A stretch of DNA of 31,335 nucleotides from an uncultured Oscillospiraceae bacterium. Lineage in GTDB: Bacteria > Bacillota > Clostridia > Oscillospirales > Oscillospiraceae. Below are positions 7,601 through 14,670 of the stretch, one piece after another. The notes beneath the pieces are model-generated. The model made no database searches. It saw only the letters and a program-made list of their open reading frames with translations, and was not told the origin of the DNA. The translations under genes and the position numbers were made by a program. Each line of letters opens with the position of its first letter. Position 1 is the stretch's first letter. Location of the stretch: the NCBI GenBank assembly GCA_910578575.1, contig CAJTQP010000025.1, positions 1-31,335 of the forward strand, written 5' to 3'.

Positions 7601-7779
7601 GCAGGCACCTTACTCACCTTTTCCACGCCGCTGCCATCCGCCTTTATTGTGTAGTAACAGTTGGTTTCAATGTCTGTACCGCAGAGTCTGAGCATGGGTG
7701 TCGCCGCCCACGCCGTCCCCGGCAGCAGGGACAGGCACAGGGCCAGGGCGGTCAGGCTGCTTGCGATGCGTTTCTTCAT
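4621..7779 (-). CDS. Large secreted SLH-domain surface protein with beta-helix-like region
   Basis: 1052 residues. Residues 1-25 are a signal peptide (MKKRIA, hydrophobic core, cleavage after TAWA). Residues from about 30 to 765 form a long series of Thr/Val/Gly/Asn-rich strands such as VTLTATG and ITASGKVAI, the pattern of a parallel beta-helix like that of carbohydrate-binding-domain or pectate-lyase-like surface proteins. A Gly/Ser linker (SGGGGSSTS, about 773) leads to an InlB-type beta-repeat (about 781-860, ending in the typical YRFTMPSAAVTVGATF). Three SLH domains fill about 878-1052 and should bind secondary cell-wall polymer, anchoring the protein. The start at 7777-7779 follows GGAGG and is where the signal peptide begins; upstream in-frame starts add 34 residues with no role. 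It is monocistronic, with its own promoter and terminator. The ligand is unknown: adhesin, S-layer component or carbohydrate binder are all possible. Confidence 0.9.
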   Translation of the reverse strand: MKKRIASSLTALALCLSLLPGTAWAATPMLRLCGTDIETNCYYTIKADGSGVEKVSKVPANQPYLEYAIASGMGTLTAHGSVALTYDGGEGGEGEVLYSGVNLDITGDDITLTATGQNDVIDGVSGYPLSLKANNVTLTATGGGHAIGINMRTTITASGKVAIASKDGEAVKGPLTIADSSSVEITDESGKDAFYKTTSIKSSGDVVISSAGAIIDRKEETLNIESGGNVVLRGGKEETEVDPATAAFPYPSKLTVKAAGNITIDDKYPMEDYIEEQLTASGTLTLPSVKNVTLNVGEEDGITSVMMGEGEYQIYTDGSDPAVSGNLAYTNLTITGTAENMSILVANIPASCHITLKDLHIDSSSTPTSFSPLMVTATGKIEIGIEGDVELIGSTCAVRSSSQAALRGSGNFTAVVRGEATSSGPFPISTISSRGTSGFSIDVAGDVSIRMENDDENTALFDNSVSDGGTTYPISITGKNVTLAQAGKAPTYENDVASGGVTISATEKLSNMGVITQALDFSDEDTAPGTLETDGYHWDARQKTLTLNNIVLSGKVTLPDDTVTIVTQEESSIGTLTPPESNGSANPQKTNLTFSGPGKLTIQEPLNISGGHNLGLTVDAGAQVEALGGITICADGGVDGAVTINGTLTAKGDAEGPALSSGKVVVGSGGTLNVSGEKGGVAANGTSDNIYTGAFTLMENGTLNANCKEFVIAVHSGKQDGFNPSVQPNEVISIPAGYLPQGHDPHLTDNGQSVVIVADGPFTIGKKNVPSTPSGGGGSSTSTYAITVEESTHGSVTADRTRASAGSTITLTVAPDSGYALDSLTATDSRGKAVELTNLGDGKYRFTMPSAAVTVGATFAEETRKPCDGGTDCPSRPFSDLDTSQWYHEAVDYVLSNGWMNGYGNRQFGPEDPLSRAQFAQILHNKAGRPVVNYLLWYEDVAADAWYTEAIRWATSQRIVDGYGDGRFGPDDSITREQLAAMLWRYAGRPATSGSLSFADADQASDWALEALAWATQVGVLNGKSGGILDPGGTATRAETAQMLRNFMSQDR

Positions 7780-7843
7780 AAAACATTCCTCCCATTCGTC
7801 CGTCATTGTTTGCACTCGGATGGATTGCTTTCTAAACTGTGAT

Positions 7844-7852
7844 ATTATACCA
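7844..7852 (-). promoter_or_regulatory. Extended -10 promoter of the SLH protein gene
   Basis: TGGTATAAT on the minus strand: a perfect -10 box with the TGn extension. The best -35 (TTACGG, 17 bases upstream) is poor, which is usual for extended -10 promoters. The leader is about 57 bases. Confidence 0.6.
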
Positions 7853-7949
7853 TAAAAGCATCCCTTCCGTAATCGGTCCAAAGTATGACCGGCGGGGCGT
7901 TCGAGGCGGTTTTGGGGGGAAATCCTTCGGCATTTTTACCAAAATCAGC

Positions 7950-8768
7950 TCAGTCCACCAGCCACCCCAGCTCCAGCTCCAGGGCACCCAGCTTCACCTC
8001 CGGCTTCACCTTCTCCCCGTGGAAGTCGCTGCCGCCGGTGAGGTGCAGGCCGTGCTGTTGGGCCAGGCGGTGGTAGAAGGCCTGCTGCTCCGGGCTGTAT
8101 TTGGGATAGTAACCCTCGATAGCGTCCAGGCCGTAGCCCACCAGCTGCGCCACCAGCGCCTCCAATGCCTCGTCAGGCAGGCGCATCTGGTAGGGGTGGG
8201 CCAGAGCGGTCTTGCCCCCGGCGGCTTTGATGGCATCTATGCAGCCCTTGGCGTCGGCCTTGAAGCGGGGGACCTTGACCTGATACTCCTTGGTGTCCAG
8301 GAAGCGTTCAAAGGCCTCCCGGTTGCTGGCCACATAGCCCCGGCGCACCATGGCGCGGGCGAAGTGGGGCCGGGCGATGATGTCCCCCCCGGCCAGCTCC
8401 TCCACCTCCTCCAGGGTGAGCTCCATGCCCTTTTCCTTCAAATAGTCCAGGATACGGTACTTCCGGTCGTCCCGCCCGGCCCGGAGCTTGTCACACAAGT
8501 CCTTGAGGCCGGGGGCTTTTGAGGAAAAGCCATAGCCTAGGATATGAAAATTGTGGTGCTCCTTGGCGCTGAGCTCCACCCCCCGGAGCACCCGCAGGCC
8601 CAGGGCCTCCCCGGCTTGGACGGCTTCGTCCAGGCCGTCCAGGGTGTCGTGGTCCGTGAGGGCCAGGAGCTGCAAGCCCCGTTCCTTGGCCAGGCCCACC
8701 AGTTGGGTGGGGGTGTACTGCCCGTCGGAGGCGGTGGAGTGGGTGTGTAGGTCGGCTGTGAATATCAT
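7950..8768 (-). CDS. PHP-domain metal-dependent phosphoesterase
   Basis: 272 residues, a stand-alone PHP domain protein of the YciV/COG0613 type. Metal-binding motifs appear in the expected order: DLHTHSTASDG at residues 6-16, LTDHDT near 39-44, a Glu in RGVELSA, ARPHFARAMV, LAHPYQ and a C-terminal GGSDFHG. Characterised relatives hydrolyse nucleoside 3',5'-bisphosphates (pAp) or trim short RNA 5' ends; the exact substrate here is unproven. The start at 8766-8768 was chosen because the fold begins there; its ribosome binding site (AGCGGG) is weak, and a longer in-frame form would add 20 unrelated residues. Its promoter (8800-8828) faces away from that of the ECF sigma gene, so the two share an upstream region of about 135 bases. 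Confidence 0.9.
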   Translation of the reverse strand: MIFTADLHTHSTASDGQYTPTQLVGLAKERGLQLLALTDHDTLDGLDEAVQAGEALGLRVLRGVELSAKEHHNFHILGYGFSSKAPGLKDLCDKLRAGRDDRKYRILDYLKEKGMELTLEEVEELAGGDIIARPHFARAMVRRGYVASNREAFERFLDTKEYQVKVPRFKADAKGCIDAIKAAGGKTALAHPYQMRLPDEALEALVAQLVGYGLDAIEGYYPKYSPEQQAFYHRLAQQHGLHLTGGSDFHGEKVKPEVKLGALELELGWLVD

Positions 8769-8799
8769 CTGGCATCCCGCTTTCTTATATGATATCCTC

Positions 8800-8828
8800 A
8801 GTCTACCCGATTCCCACCAGGCTGTCAA
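8800..8828 (-). promoter_or_regulatory. Sigma-A promoter of the PHP gene
   Basis: TTGACA (perfect -35), 17 bases, TAGACT on the minus strand. Its -35 lies 24 bases from the candidate ECF promoter on the other strand. Confidence 0.6.
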
Positions 8829-8852
8829 TTCTCTGAAAAAATTCTCCCTCTT

Positions 8853-8879
8853 TGAAAAAAATACGCCCCCTCAATCGTG
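8853..8879 (+). promoter_or_regulatory. Candidate ECF-type autoregulatory promoter
   Basis: TGAAAA, 17 bases, CGTG, close to the TGAAAC/CGTC pattern of many Gram-positive ECF promoters, placed immediately before the sigma gene's ribosome binding site. No good sigma-A promoter is seen, so autoregulation by the encoded sigma factor is plausible but untested. Confidence 0.35.
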
Positions 8880-8903
8880 TTATAGGTGAAAGGAGTTGAG
8901 GGC

Positions 8904-9389
8904 ATGGATTCGATTGGTACCGAAGAATACATCCGCCGCTTGGTGGAGGACTACAGCCCCATGCTGCTGCGCCTGGCCATGACCCGGTCTCTTTCCACCG
9001 CCGACGCCGAGGACGCAGTGCAGGAGGTGTTCCTACGCCTGCTGGCCCAAAAGCCCCGTTTCCGGGACGGGGAGCATGAACGGGCCTGGCTCATCCGGGC
9101 CACCATCCACCGCTCCAGCGACATCCGCAAGGCCGCCGCCAACCGCGCCCTGCCGTTGGAGGAAGCCGAAGCGGTGGCAGTGCCGGAGGCGGCGGGCGAC
9201 TCTCCCATCCTTTCCGCCGTACAAGCCCTGCCGGAGAAGTACAGCACAGTGATCCACCTGTACTACTACGAGGGCTACACCATCAAGGAAATTGCCAAGC
9301 TGCTCGGCCTGCCCGCCCCCACGGTGGGCACTCGCCTCTCCCGTGGCCGGGAGAAGTTGCGCAAATTGCTAGAGGAGGATATCTTATGA
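8904..9389 (+). CDS. ECF-type RNA polymerase sigma factor
   Basis: 161 residues with only the two essential sigma regions. Region 2 (about residues 18-80) includes DAEDAVQEVFLRLL and the RAWLIRATIHRSSD segment that contacts the -10; region 4 (about 103-160) has the helix-turn-helix YTIKEIAKLLGLPAPTVGTRLSRGREKLR. The ATG at 8904 follows AAAGGAG by 8 bases; an in-frame GTG at 8886 overlaps that site and is unlikely. The stop overlaps the next start (ATGA), typical of a sigma/anti-sigma pair, so the stimulus is probably sensed through the downstream membrane protein. The regulon is unknown. Confidence 0.93.
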   Translation: MDSIGTEEYIRRLVEDYSPMLLRLAMTRSLSTADAEDAVQEVFLRLLAQKPRFRDGEHERAWLIRATIHRSSDIRKAAANRALPLEEAEAVAVPEAAGDSPILSAVQALPEKYSTVIHLYYYEGYTIKEIAKLLGLPAPTVGTRLSRGREKLRKLLEEDIL

Positions 9390-10297
9390 ACCGTGACGAC
9401 TATCGCGCCGCCTTTGACGGCATCCAGTTCCGCCAGGATTTCCAGCGGGACACGGTGAACCGCCTCTTGCGTGAGGCCGGGGGGCAACACGAAAAGGAGT
9501 GTTCCTCTATGAAGACCAGTTTCAAAACAACCCTGCTTGTGGCCGTTCTGGCCCTGACCCTGGTGGTCTCCGCCGCCGCCGCTGTGATGTTTCTGCACCC
9601 GTCCCAGGTGGCGGAAAAACTGGGGGACGCGCGTTTGGCCGCTGCCTTTGAACAGGAGGATGCCATCGTTTTGAACCAAAGCGCAACCTCCGGTGACTAC
9701 ACCTTCAACCTGATGGGGATCGTCAGTGGCGCCGGACTGTCTGACCTGTATTCCGAGGCCGACGCGGCTCGCAGCTATATCGTCGCTTCCGTTACCCGCG
9801 CCGATGGCCAGCCCTTGGACCCGGAGAAGCAATGCGACCTCAGCTTTACCCCCTTGGTCGCCGGTTATCTGCCCTGGGAAATCAATGCCTGGACCTTAGA
9901 CGGCGGCTTTAGCAGCTTCATTACCGACGATATGCACACAGGCTATTACATTTTTGAGTGTGACAGCCTGGAGATGTTCGCTGACCACACTGTCTATCTG
10001 GCCGCTTATGAGGGCTTCGCCCCCAGCAGCGATATGTTCCAGCTGGGTCAGGACGGGAGCATCGCCTTCCAGGACAGCTTCACCGCTCCCCACGCCCTCT
10101 TCACCCTGCCCCTGGACGCCGCCAAGGCAGACCCCGCCGCCGTGGCCGCTTTCCTGGACAAACTGCACCAGCCCAGCCCCGAAGTGCCTGAGGACCCCAC
10201 CGTGGACGAGAACGACCCCAACGCGAAGTCTTTTGATATCACCCAGGATATGGTGGAGCAGTACCAGAAGACCGGGGAGCCCATCGAGCTGAACTGA
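9386..10297 (+). CDS. Membrane anti-sigma factor, DUF4179-like
   Basis: 303 residues: a 41-residue cytoplasmic part (should bind the sigma factor), one membrane helix (about 48-70), and a roughly 230-residue outer part with an Asp/Pro-rich linker near 262-285. The architecture and 4-base overlap with the ECF gene point to the anti-sigma partner; I see no zinc-binding His/Cys (ZAS) motif, and DUF4179-like is the closest family I recognise. An oddity is Met42 (ATG at 9509), in frame, with AAGGAG 9 bases before it: starting there would give a protein that begins directly as a signal-anchor and lacks the sigma-binding part. So either the true gene starts at 9509 and the N-terminal 41 residues are not made, or two forms exist. 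The bidirectional terminator at 10346-10386 follows. Confidence 0.78.
   Translation: MNRDDYRAAFDGIQFRQDFQRDTVNRLLREAGGQHEKECSSMKTSFKTTLLVAVLALTLVVSAAAAVMFLHPSQVAEKLGDARLAAAFEQEDAIVLNQSATSGDYTFNLMGIVSGAGLSDLYSEADAARSYIVASVTRADGQPLDPEKQCDLSFTPLVAGYLPWEINAWTLDGGFSSFITDDMHTGYYIFECDSLEMFADHTVYLAAYEGFAPSSDMFQLGQDGSIAFQDSFTAPHALFTLPLDAAKADPAAVAAFLDKLHQPSPEVPEDPTVDENDPNAKSFDITQDMVEQYQKTGEPIELN
9494..9511 (+). promoter_or_regulatory. Internal ribosome binding site and start in the anti-sigma gene
   Basis: AAGGAG (9494-9499), 9 bases, ATG (9509-9511), in frame with the longer gene. It is a better site than the one for the 9386 start, whose nearest purine run is the GAGGAG inside the sigma gene's last codons. 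Confidence 0.6.
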
Positions 10298-10345
10298 GCC
10301 TGCCGGAATCGTAAACCGCAAGCATTTTCATTCCTCCTGTTGCGG

Positions 10346-10386
10346 AAAAGACCTGGTTCTCCCTTTTATGGGGAACCAGGTCTTTT
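10346..10386. terminator. Bidirectional terminator between anti-sigma gene and sigE
   Basis: A 14-bp stem (AAAAGACCTGGTTC with GAACCAGGTCTTTT) around a loop of about 13 bases. The stem is flanked by A-run and T-run, so it works on both strands: for the anti-sigma operon on plus and for spoIIGA-sigE on minus. Confidence 0.85.
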
Positions 10387-10419
10387 CCTGTTTCTGTTTA
10401 CCACGTTGGGGGAAATCCG

Positions 10420-10500
10420 CGGGCCGGCGAGGGCGGCGTCCCCTACAAGGACAAGCCGTGGTCCTCACCCCCCGAAGATGCACAATGTACGCGCATGGTA
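10420..10500. repeat. Hairpin-ended dispersed repeat, copy B (left half only)
   Basis: Matches the left end and interior of copies A and C from the GC-rich arm through CCCTACAAGGACA to ACAATGTACG, then similarity stops 8 bases short of the sigE stop codon. The arm GGGCCGGCG-AGGG-CGGCGTCCC has two mispairs where copies A and C pair perfectly. It looks like a degenerate, truncated copy. Confidence 0.7.
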
Positions 10501-10508
10501 TTCCCCCC

Positions 10509-11240
10509 TCATGGCACCTCCGTCACCTTCAAAATCTCTCGTTTCAGCCGGGAGATAATTCGTTTCTCTAGGCGGGAGATGTAGGATTGGGAGATGCCCA
10601 TGCGGTCGGCCACCTCCTTCTGGGTGTGCTCCCGGCGGCCGCCCAGGCCGAAGCGCAGGACGATGATCTCCCGCTCCCGGTCGTTGAGCTTCTCCAGGGC
10701 GTCGGCCAGGAGCTGGCAGTCGGCGTCCTCCTCAATGGGCTTTTGCACCAGGTCGCTCTCTGTCCCCAGGATGTCCGATAGGAGCAGCTCGTTGCCGTTC
10801 CAGTCGGTGCTCAGGGGCTCGTCAAAGGGCACCTCGCTTTTCTGGCTGGCGGTTTTCCGCAGGTGCATGAGGATCTCGTTCTCGATGCAGCGGGAGGCGT
10901 AGGTGGCCAGCTTGATGTTCTTGTCGGGCTTATAGGTCCGCACCGCCTTGATGAGGCCGATGGTCCCGATGGAGATCAGGTCCTCAATGTTGATGCCGGT
11001 GTTTTCAAAGCGCCGGGCAATGTAGACCACCAGGCGCAGGTTGTGCTCGATGAGCACCGAGGCCGCCCCCTCGTCCCCCTCCGCCAGGGCGGCGATGTAC
11101 TCCCCCTCCTCCTGGCGGTTGAGGGGGGCGGGGAGTACGTCGCTGCCCCCGATGTACATGATCTTGCCAGGCAGGCCCAGCCCCCAACGGGCCAGACGCA
11201 GCCGCAATCGCCAATAGAACCGTCTCCACCGTGCTTTCAT
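10509..11240 (-). CDS. sigE: Sporulation sigma factor E precursor (pro-sigma-E)
   Basis: 243 residues, the mother-cell sigma factor of early sporulation, made inactive and processed by SpoIIGA. An amphipathic basic pro-sequence fills about residues 1-28; alignment with Bacillus, where the cut is before YIGG, places cleavage before Tyr29 (YIGGSDVLPAPL). Region 2 is nearly identical to other SigE proteins (NLRLVVYIARRFENTGINIE, then DLISIGTIGLIKAV and YASRCIENEILMHLR); region 4 has MGISQSYISRLEKRI. The ATG at 11238-11240 follows GGGAGG. It lies 32 bases after spoIIGA, its protease gene. sigG, commonly next in related genomes, is not here: the gene is followed by a half repeat and a terminator shared with a converging operon. 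Confidence 0.97.
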   Translation of the reverse strand: MKARWRRFYWRLRLRLARWGLGLPGKIMYIGGSDVLPAPLNRQEEGEYIAALAEGDEGAASVLIEHNLRLVVYIARRFENTGINIEDLISIGTIGLIKAVRTYKPDKNIKLATYASRCIENEILMHLRKTASQKSEVPFDEPLSTDWNGNELLLSDILGTESDLVQKPIEEDADCQLLADALEKLNDREREIIVLRFGLGGRREHTQKEVADRMGISQSYISRLEKRIISRLKREILKVTEVP

Positions 11241-11272
11241 GATCCATTCCTCCCTGATTCTTGTGGTTTTTT

Positions 11273-12130
11273 CTAGCCCTCCCGGCCCCCGATGAGGGCG
11301 CAGTAGCGCCCCCCGTCAGACAGGGGCGTGGGGGACAGGGCCGTGAGGCAGTTGTTGTGGGTCTGCTCCCCATACTCCGCCCGGTCCATCCGCAGCGCCA
11401 GGAGCAAACCGCAGTCCACCCCCACCGCCCGGTAGGGCAAGAGCTGGAAGCGCAGGCCCGTGTCCTCCAGCTCCCCCAACAGCTCCACCGGGTGGGCCAG
11501 GCCCTGCCTGTCCAAATCCGGGAGCTCCGGCAGCAGGTCCCTGGCCTTCTCCCCCTCGATCACCACCACAGGGCGGCCGGTGAGGGGGTCTTGGAGGGTA
11601 TTCCCCGTATCCCGCAGGGCCAACACGGTGACGGAGTGCTCCCCCCGCACCAGAGTCAGCTCCTGGACCTCCCCGGCGGCGCGGCTGTGGGTAAACTGCC
11701 CTTGCAACAGCAGGGACAGACAGCCATAGCTCAGCGCCGCGGCGATGAGGATGCCCCGCATCCCCAGGGAGGGCCCCAGCAGCCCCAGCTCCTGGGCCGG
11801 TCCCCCCTGGACCATGGACAGCAGCAGCAGGCCGCCCCCAAAGGCACAGGAGAGGGTCAAAAACAGCCCACCAATCCGCAATAAGCGCTCCCGCCAACCA
11901 AAGGCCAGCAGCAGCATCCCCACCGCCGCGCTGGCCTTGCACACGGGATGCTCCAAAAAGGCAGCGGCGGGAAACAGGCTGAGGACCCCATACACCGCAC
12001 CAAAGGCCGCCCCCAGGGCACAGCGAAGCCGGCGGCGGGGGGCGCCGTCCAAGCGTCCGGCGCAGGCCAGGAGGAGGTAGTTCACCACGAAGTTCAGCAA
12101 CAGGTAGGAATCCAGATAAACCACCGTCAC
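11273..12130 (-). CDS. spoIIGA: Sigma-E processing aspartic protease SpoIIGA
   Basis: 285 residues. The N-terminal half has five likely membrane helices (about residues 5-22, 36-52, 64-79, 87-107, 125-143); the C-terminal half is an aspartic-protease-like domain with the DTGN motif at 174-177 (catalytic Asp174) and later NPxxG-type loops. It cleaves pro-sigma-E at the sporulation septum after a signal from the forespore (SpoIIR). The start is GTG at 12128-12130 behind AGGAGGGGAAGG; a GTG two codons on is an alternative. It forms an operon with sigE and follows ftsZ, the conserved order in Bacilli and Clostridia. A candidate promoter with unusually long spacing is at 12164-12197. Confidence 0.95.
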   Translation of the reverse strand: MTVVYLDSYLLLNFVVNYLLLACAGRLDGAPRRRLRCALGAAFGAVYGVLSLFPAAAFLEHPVCKASAAVGMLLLAFGWRERLLRIGGLFLTLSCAFGGGLLLLSMVQGGPAQELGLLGPSLGMRGILIAAALSYGCLSLLLQGQFTHSRAAGEVQELTLVRGEHSVTVLALRDTGNTLQDPLTGRPVVVIEGEKARDLLPELPDLDRQGLAHPVELLGELEDTGLRFQLLPYRAVGVDCGLLLALRMDRAEYGEQTHNNCLTALSPTPLSDGGRYCALIGGREG

Positions 12131-12163
12131 GGCCCTTCCCCTCCTCTCCTGTTCAGCTCTTGT

Positions 12164-12197
12164 ATTATACAGCCTGTCTCCTTCAAAAAAGGTCTAA
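12164..12197 (-). promoter_or_regulatory. Candidate spoIIGA-sigE promoter with 22-base spacer
   Basis: On the minus strand, TTAGAC, 22 bases, TATAAT. The perfect -10 lies 34 bases before the start. The spoIIG promoter of B. subtilis is also sigma-A dependent with an abnormal 22-base spacer and needs Spo0A. No clear Spo0A box overlaps the -35; the nearest, TGTCAAA at 12274-12280, has one mismatch. Confidence 0.45.
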
Positions 12198-12315
12198 TAT
12201 GGTTTTGTCCCGCAATTTCAGGACGTGTGGTTTTTCCCTCACGGGCCACCCCCTTGAGCGGCCCGTGTCAGTCTGTCAAAAAAGTATTTCGTTCTATGGA
12301 AAGGAAGCGGGAAAC

Positions 12316-12474
12316 CTGTGGGCCGGCGAAGGCGCCGGCCCCTACAAGGACACGCCGATGGTTTCACCGCCCCTTGGTTCACAATGGACGTGGTTAGGTG
12401 TTTCCCTGTGAATCCCACTTGTCTTGTGGGTACCTACGTTGGATGTAGGGGCCGCCGCCCTCGGCGGCCCGTGT
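12316..12474. repeat. Hairpin-ended dispersed repeat, copy C (complete)
   Basis: About 159 bases with the same plan as copy A: left hairpin GGGCCGGCG with CGCCGGCCC, right hairpin GGGCCGCCG with CGGCGGCCC, CCCTACA/TGTAGGGG next to the arms, and an internal GGTTCACA...TGTGAATC pair. Compared with copy A, both sides of the left stem have changed together and still pair. It lies in the ftsZ-spoIIGA gap and carries no gene. Confidence 0.8.
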
Positions 12475-12562
12475 TGATTTGTCCACAACCTGACCTCTGG
12501 CAGTCTCCCTTTCTCCCCCCATGTAAGGCCCTCCCCCTTTACACCCCCAAAACCCGACAAAA

Positions 12563-12597
12563 ACCCCTGCCTCCCGAACCCGTCGGAAAGCAGGGGT
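12563..12597 (-). terminator. Rho-independent terminator of ftsZ
   Basis: On the minus strand, ACCCCTGC pairs with GCAGGGGT, with a further inner pairing, followed by TTTTTG. It begins 22 bases after the ftsZ stop. Confidence 0.8.
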
Positions 12598-12619
12598 CAT
12601 AAACTCTATTGGGGATGTA

Positions 12620-13735
<1,116 letters not shown>

Positions 13736-13794
13736 GATAGATCCTCCTAAGTGTATATTTCTCTGCAATGCATGTAGCTTCGATATTCCCTTTT

Positions 13795-13823
13795 ATTGTA
13801 GCCCCGTTTTTCCGACAGGTCAA
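13795..13823 (-). promoter_or_regulatory. Sigma-A promoter of ftsZ
   Basis: On the minus strand, TTGACC, exactly 17 bases, TACAAT (5/6 at each box). The spacer begins TGTCGGA, one base from a Spo0A box (TGTCGAA), so Spo0A repression or modulation is conceivable but speculative. The leader is about 55 bases. Confidence 0.75.
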
Positions 13824-13892
13824 TAGAAAAGTTTGAATTATTCCCCATCTTTTTGAAAAAAATCAGACTTTTCCCCCTTCCTCGCCCTGGGC

Positions 13893-14660
13893 TCAGCCAC
13901 CGGGGGAGTAGTAGGCGTCTGCGGTTTTCAGGTTCACCGTCCCGGTTCGCTGGTCTCCCAGCAGGTCCGCGATCTGTCGGAAAATGACCATTTTACGGGA
14001 AAAATCCGCGTTGATGAGCATGGTCACCCGCAGGCGGCCATCGTAAAGCATGGTGATCTCCGTGGGGGACGAGGCGTCGATCTCCGTGACTTTTGCGGTG
14101 AGGCCCTGGGCCTCCAGGGCCTGCATCAGCTCCGTGAGGGCCTGGAACTGGCCCTCATAGCCCTGGAGCACCTGCATGGTGGCGCTCTGCTGGGGGTCGA
14201 TGGCCTCCAGCCCCACGATCTTGGCCACACCAGCGGTGTTTTCGTCGTTGGCCTGTTCCAGCAGCCGCCCCTTGCCGTCGATGAGCCAGTTGACCGCTTC
14301 CTCGCTCTCCCCCTGGGCCACCACCCCGCCGGGCTGGGATTCCTTCACCGTCAGGCGCAGGGTGGTGGGCAGGTTCTTGTGGATCTCCACGCTATCCACG
14401 TAGGGCAGGCTCTCCCGGATCCTGGACTCCAACTGCTCCCGCGCCGTCAGGGTCAGGTTGGAGCCCCGCTCCACGCTGGCCACGGAGAGGATCTCCTCCT
14501 GGGTGTAGCGCTGGTTGCCCTCCACCACCACCTCTTCCACCCGGAAGAAGACAGTGCAGGCCAGCACCATACACACCCCGGTGAGCAGCGCCGCCAAAAC
14601 GGCAAAGAAGATGCTCACCCTCCGCTTGCGATATTGGGTTTTCTTTTGTTCCTTGGCCAT
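13893..14660 (-). CDS. divIB: Cell division protein DivIB/FtsQ
   Basis: 255 residues: a short basic cytoplasmic tail (1-14), one membrane helix (about 15-37), a POTRA domain (about 39-108, starting FFRVEEVVVEGNQRY and including SLPYVDSVEIHKNLPTTLRL), then a beta domain to the end. It links FtsL and the septal PBP in the divisome. The start at 14658-14660 is where the basic tail begins; the ribosome binding site (AGGGGAC) is modest, and the longer in-frame form adds 33 residues translated from the murA 3' end. It lies 10 bases after murA, so co-transcribed. No terminator is evident before the ftsZ promoter. Confidence 0.93.
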   Translation of the reverse strand: MAKEQKKTQYRKRRVSIFFAVLAALLTGVCMVLACTVFFRVEEVVVEGNQRYTQEEILSVASVERGSNLTLTAREQLESRIRESLPYVDSVEIHKNLPTTLRLTVKESQPGGVVAQGESEEAVNWLIDGKGRLLEQANDENTAGVAKIVGLEAIDPQQSATMQVLQGYEGQFQALTELMQALEAQGLTAKVTEIDASSPTEITMLYDGRLRVTMLINADFSRKMVIFRQIADLLGDQRTGTVNLKTADAYYSPGG

Positions 14661-14670
14661 ACCAGGTCCC

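Larger units (their letters stand above)
12131..12619. other. Intergenic region between ftsZ and spoIIGA
   Basis: 489 bases without a gene. From the ftsZ side: the ftsZ terminator (12563-12597), about 85 bases with nothing recognisable, repeat copy C (12316-12474), a TGTCAAA sequence resembling a Spo0A box (12274-12280), a small 7-bp hairpin (12241-12266), and the candidate spoIIGA promoter (12164-12197). The spoIIGA transcript therefore appears independent of ftsZ. Confidence 0.65.

Noticed and set aside
12241..12266. Small hairpin ACGGGCC/GGCCCGT as a terminator
   Set aside because: Only 7 bp, large loop, and no T-run on either strand.
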